Positions 63,759-64,000 of a stretch of 64,000 nt of DNA are shown piece after piece. Source of the DNA: Rhodospirillaceae bacterium (GTDB lineage Bacteria > Pseudomonadota > Gammaproteobacteria > Steroidobacterales > Rariloculaceae). Both the position numbers and the translations under genes were made by a program. The DNA lies in NCBI GenBank assembly GCA_024638465.1, contig JAHEKF010000001.1, positions 103,103 through 167,102 on the forward strand, read 5' to 3'. How positions within the stretch are numbered: the stretch's first letter is position 1; each line of letters begins with the position of its first letter. The notes under the pieces are model-generated. The model saw only the letters and a list, made by a program, of their open reading frames with translations. It was not told where the DNA came from and did not search any database.

Positions 63759-63805
63759 CTCCGGGCCCGACCTGTAACGGATACATCGTCCGTGACAGGC
63801 CGCGG
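63759..63805 (+). repeat. Dispersed intergenic repeat, copy 3
   Basis: Begins CTCCGGGCCCGACC, 33 bp after the secA stop. It contains a strong hairpin, CCTGTAACGGA (63771-63781) with TCCGTGACAGG (63789-63799), 10 of 11 pairs, which could act as the secA transcript end although no T-run follows. Ends GGCCGCGG like the other copies. Confidence 0.5.
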
Positions 63806-63830
63806 TTCGAGCTGGCCTCGAGACGCCGCT

Positions 63831-63880
63831 CTCCGGGCCCGACCATCAACCACCCGCCGTTGAATTCGACCGGCCGCTGG
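63831..63880 (+). repeat. Dispersed intergenic repeat, copy 4 (diverged)
   Basis: The same 14-nt head CTCCGGGCCCGACC recurs 72 bp after copy 3, followed by ATCAAC (compare ATTAAC in copy 1), a small TCAAC/GTTGA hairpin and an ending CGGCCGCTGG. The middle is diverged, so only the head and tail support membership. Confidence 0.4.
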
Positions 63881-63936
63881 CGACTACCATGAGCGTGCTT
63901 TGCGAGTTTCGTCCACGACCGTTAGAGTCGCTGCGC

Positions 63937-64000
63937 ATGATCGAGATCGAAGTCATGGTCGGAATAATTCGCGACGCGCGCGGCCGCGTGCTCGTCAATC
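63937..64000 (+). CDS. MutT/Nudix-like hydrolase, 3' truncated by window edge
   Basis: Only 21 residues are visible: MIEIEVMVGIIRDARGRVLVN, matching the first beta strands of MutT (VAVGIIRN...), which hydrolyses 8-oxo-dGTP. An ATG at 63889 in the same frame would add 16 residues. mutT is commonly found shortly after secA in gammaproteobacteria, though argJ often lies between and is absent. The Nudix box itself is beyond the window, so the call rests on a short match plus context. Confidence 0.6.
   Translation, partial: MIEIEVMVGIIRDARGRVLVN

Overview
The window is a GC-rich, densely packed bacterial chromosome segment made almost entirely of conserved housekeeping genes. Gene content and order point to a gammaproteobacterium: sspAB beside petABC, lpoA-yraN-gmhA divergent from rsmI, rnpB next to the mraZ/dcw cluster, and lptCAB-rpoN-hpf-ptsN-rapZ. 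The cell should be Gram-negative, with meso-diaminopimelate peptidoglycan (murE, mpl), heptose-containing LPS (hldE, gmhA, lptABC, lpxC) and respiration through a bc1 complex. A more exact lineage (Woeseiales/Steroidobacterales-like or another deep gammaproteobacterial branch) is inference only. I see no phage, insertion sequence, CRISPR array or tRNA gene.

Layout. 1-3.5 kb: 3' part of hldE, then tolC, rhodanese and pcm on the minus strand. 3.8-6.1 kb: a membrane PAS-PAS-GGDEF-EAL protein. 6.2-9.7 kb: a pyrophosphate-dependent phosphofructokinase and a proton-pumping pyrophosphatase, suggesting PPi-linked glycolysis. 9.8-16 kb: adk, rnd, a small membrane protein coupled to mpl, a Lon-N domain protein, a 54-residue rubredoxin, a TraB/GumN protein and a phosphoesterase. 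16.1-24.3 kb: tkt-gap-pgk-glycerate kinase-pyk-patatin, one glycolytic cluster. 24.4-30.4 kb (minus): yrbG-lptC-lptA-lptB-rpoN-hpf-ptsN-rapZ. 30.6-33.2 kb: ibaG-murA and a convergent degS. 33.4-37.1 kb: petABC and sspAB. 37.1-40.9 kb: gmhA, yraN and lpoA divergent from rsmI. 41.0-41.4 kb: RNase P RNA. 41.5-59.2 kb: an uninterrupted dcw cluster, mraZ to ftsZ, then lpxC. 59.2-64 kb: dciA (minus), an M23 endopeptidase behind a c-di-GMP riboswitch, secA, and the start of a mutT-like gene.

The points that go beyond routine annotation are: (i) a GEMM-I c-di-GMP riboswitch at 59549-59640 placed to control an M23 cell-wall peptidase, in a window that also encodes a c-di-GMP enzyme; (ii) a small family of dispersed intergenic repeats with the head CTCCGGGCCCGACC (6081-6126 minus, 40971-41005, 63759-63805, 63831-63880); (iii) a yraN gene with no ATG/GTG/TTG start before its conserved region; (iv) four MraZ operator repeats at exact 10-bp spacing; and (v) unusual residues or insertions in FtsI, SecA, the M23 peptidase and adenylate kinase. 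Conserved-operon members missing from their usual places include kdsD/kdsC, npr, ddlB and fba.
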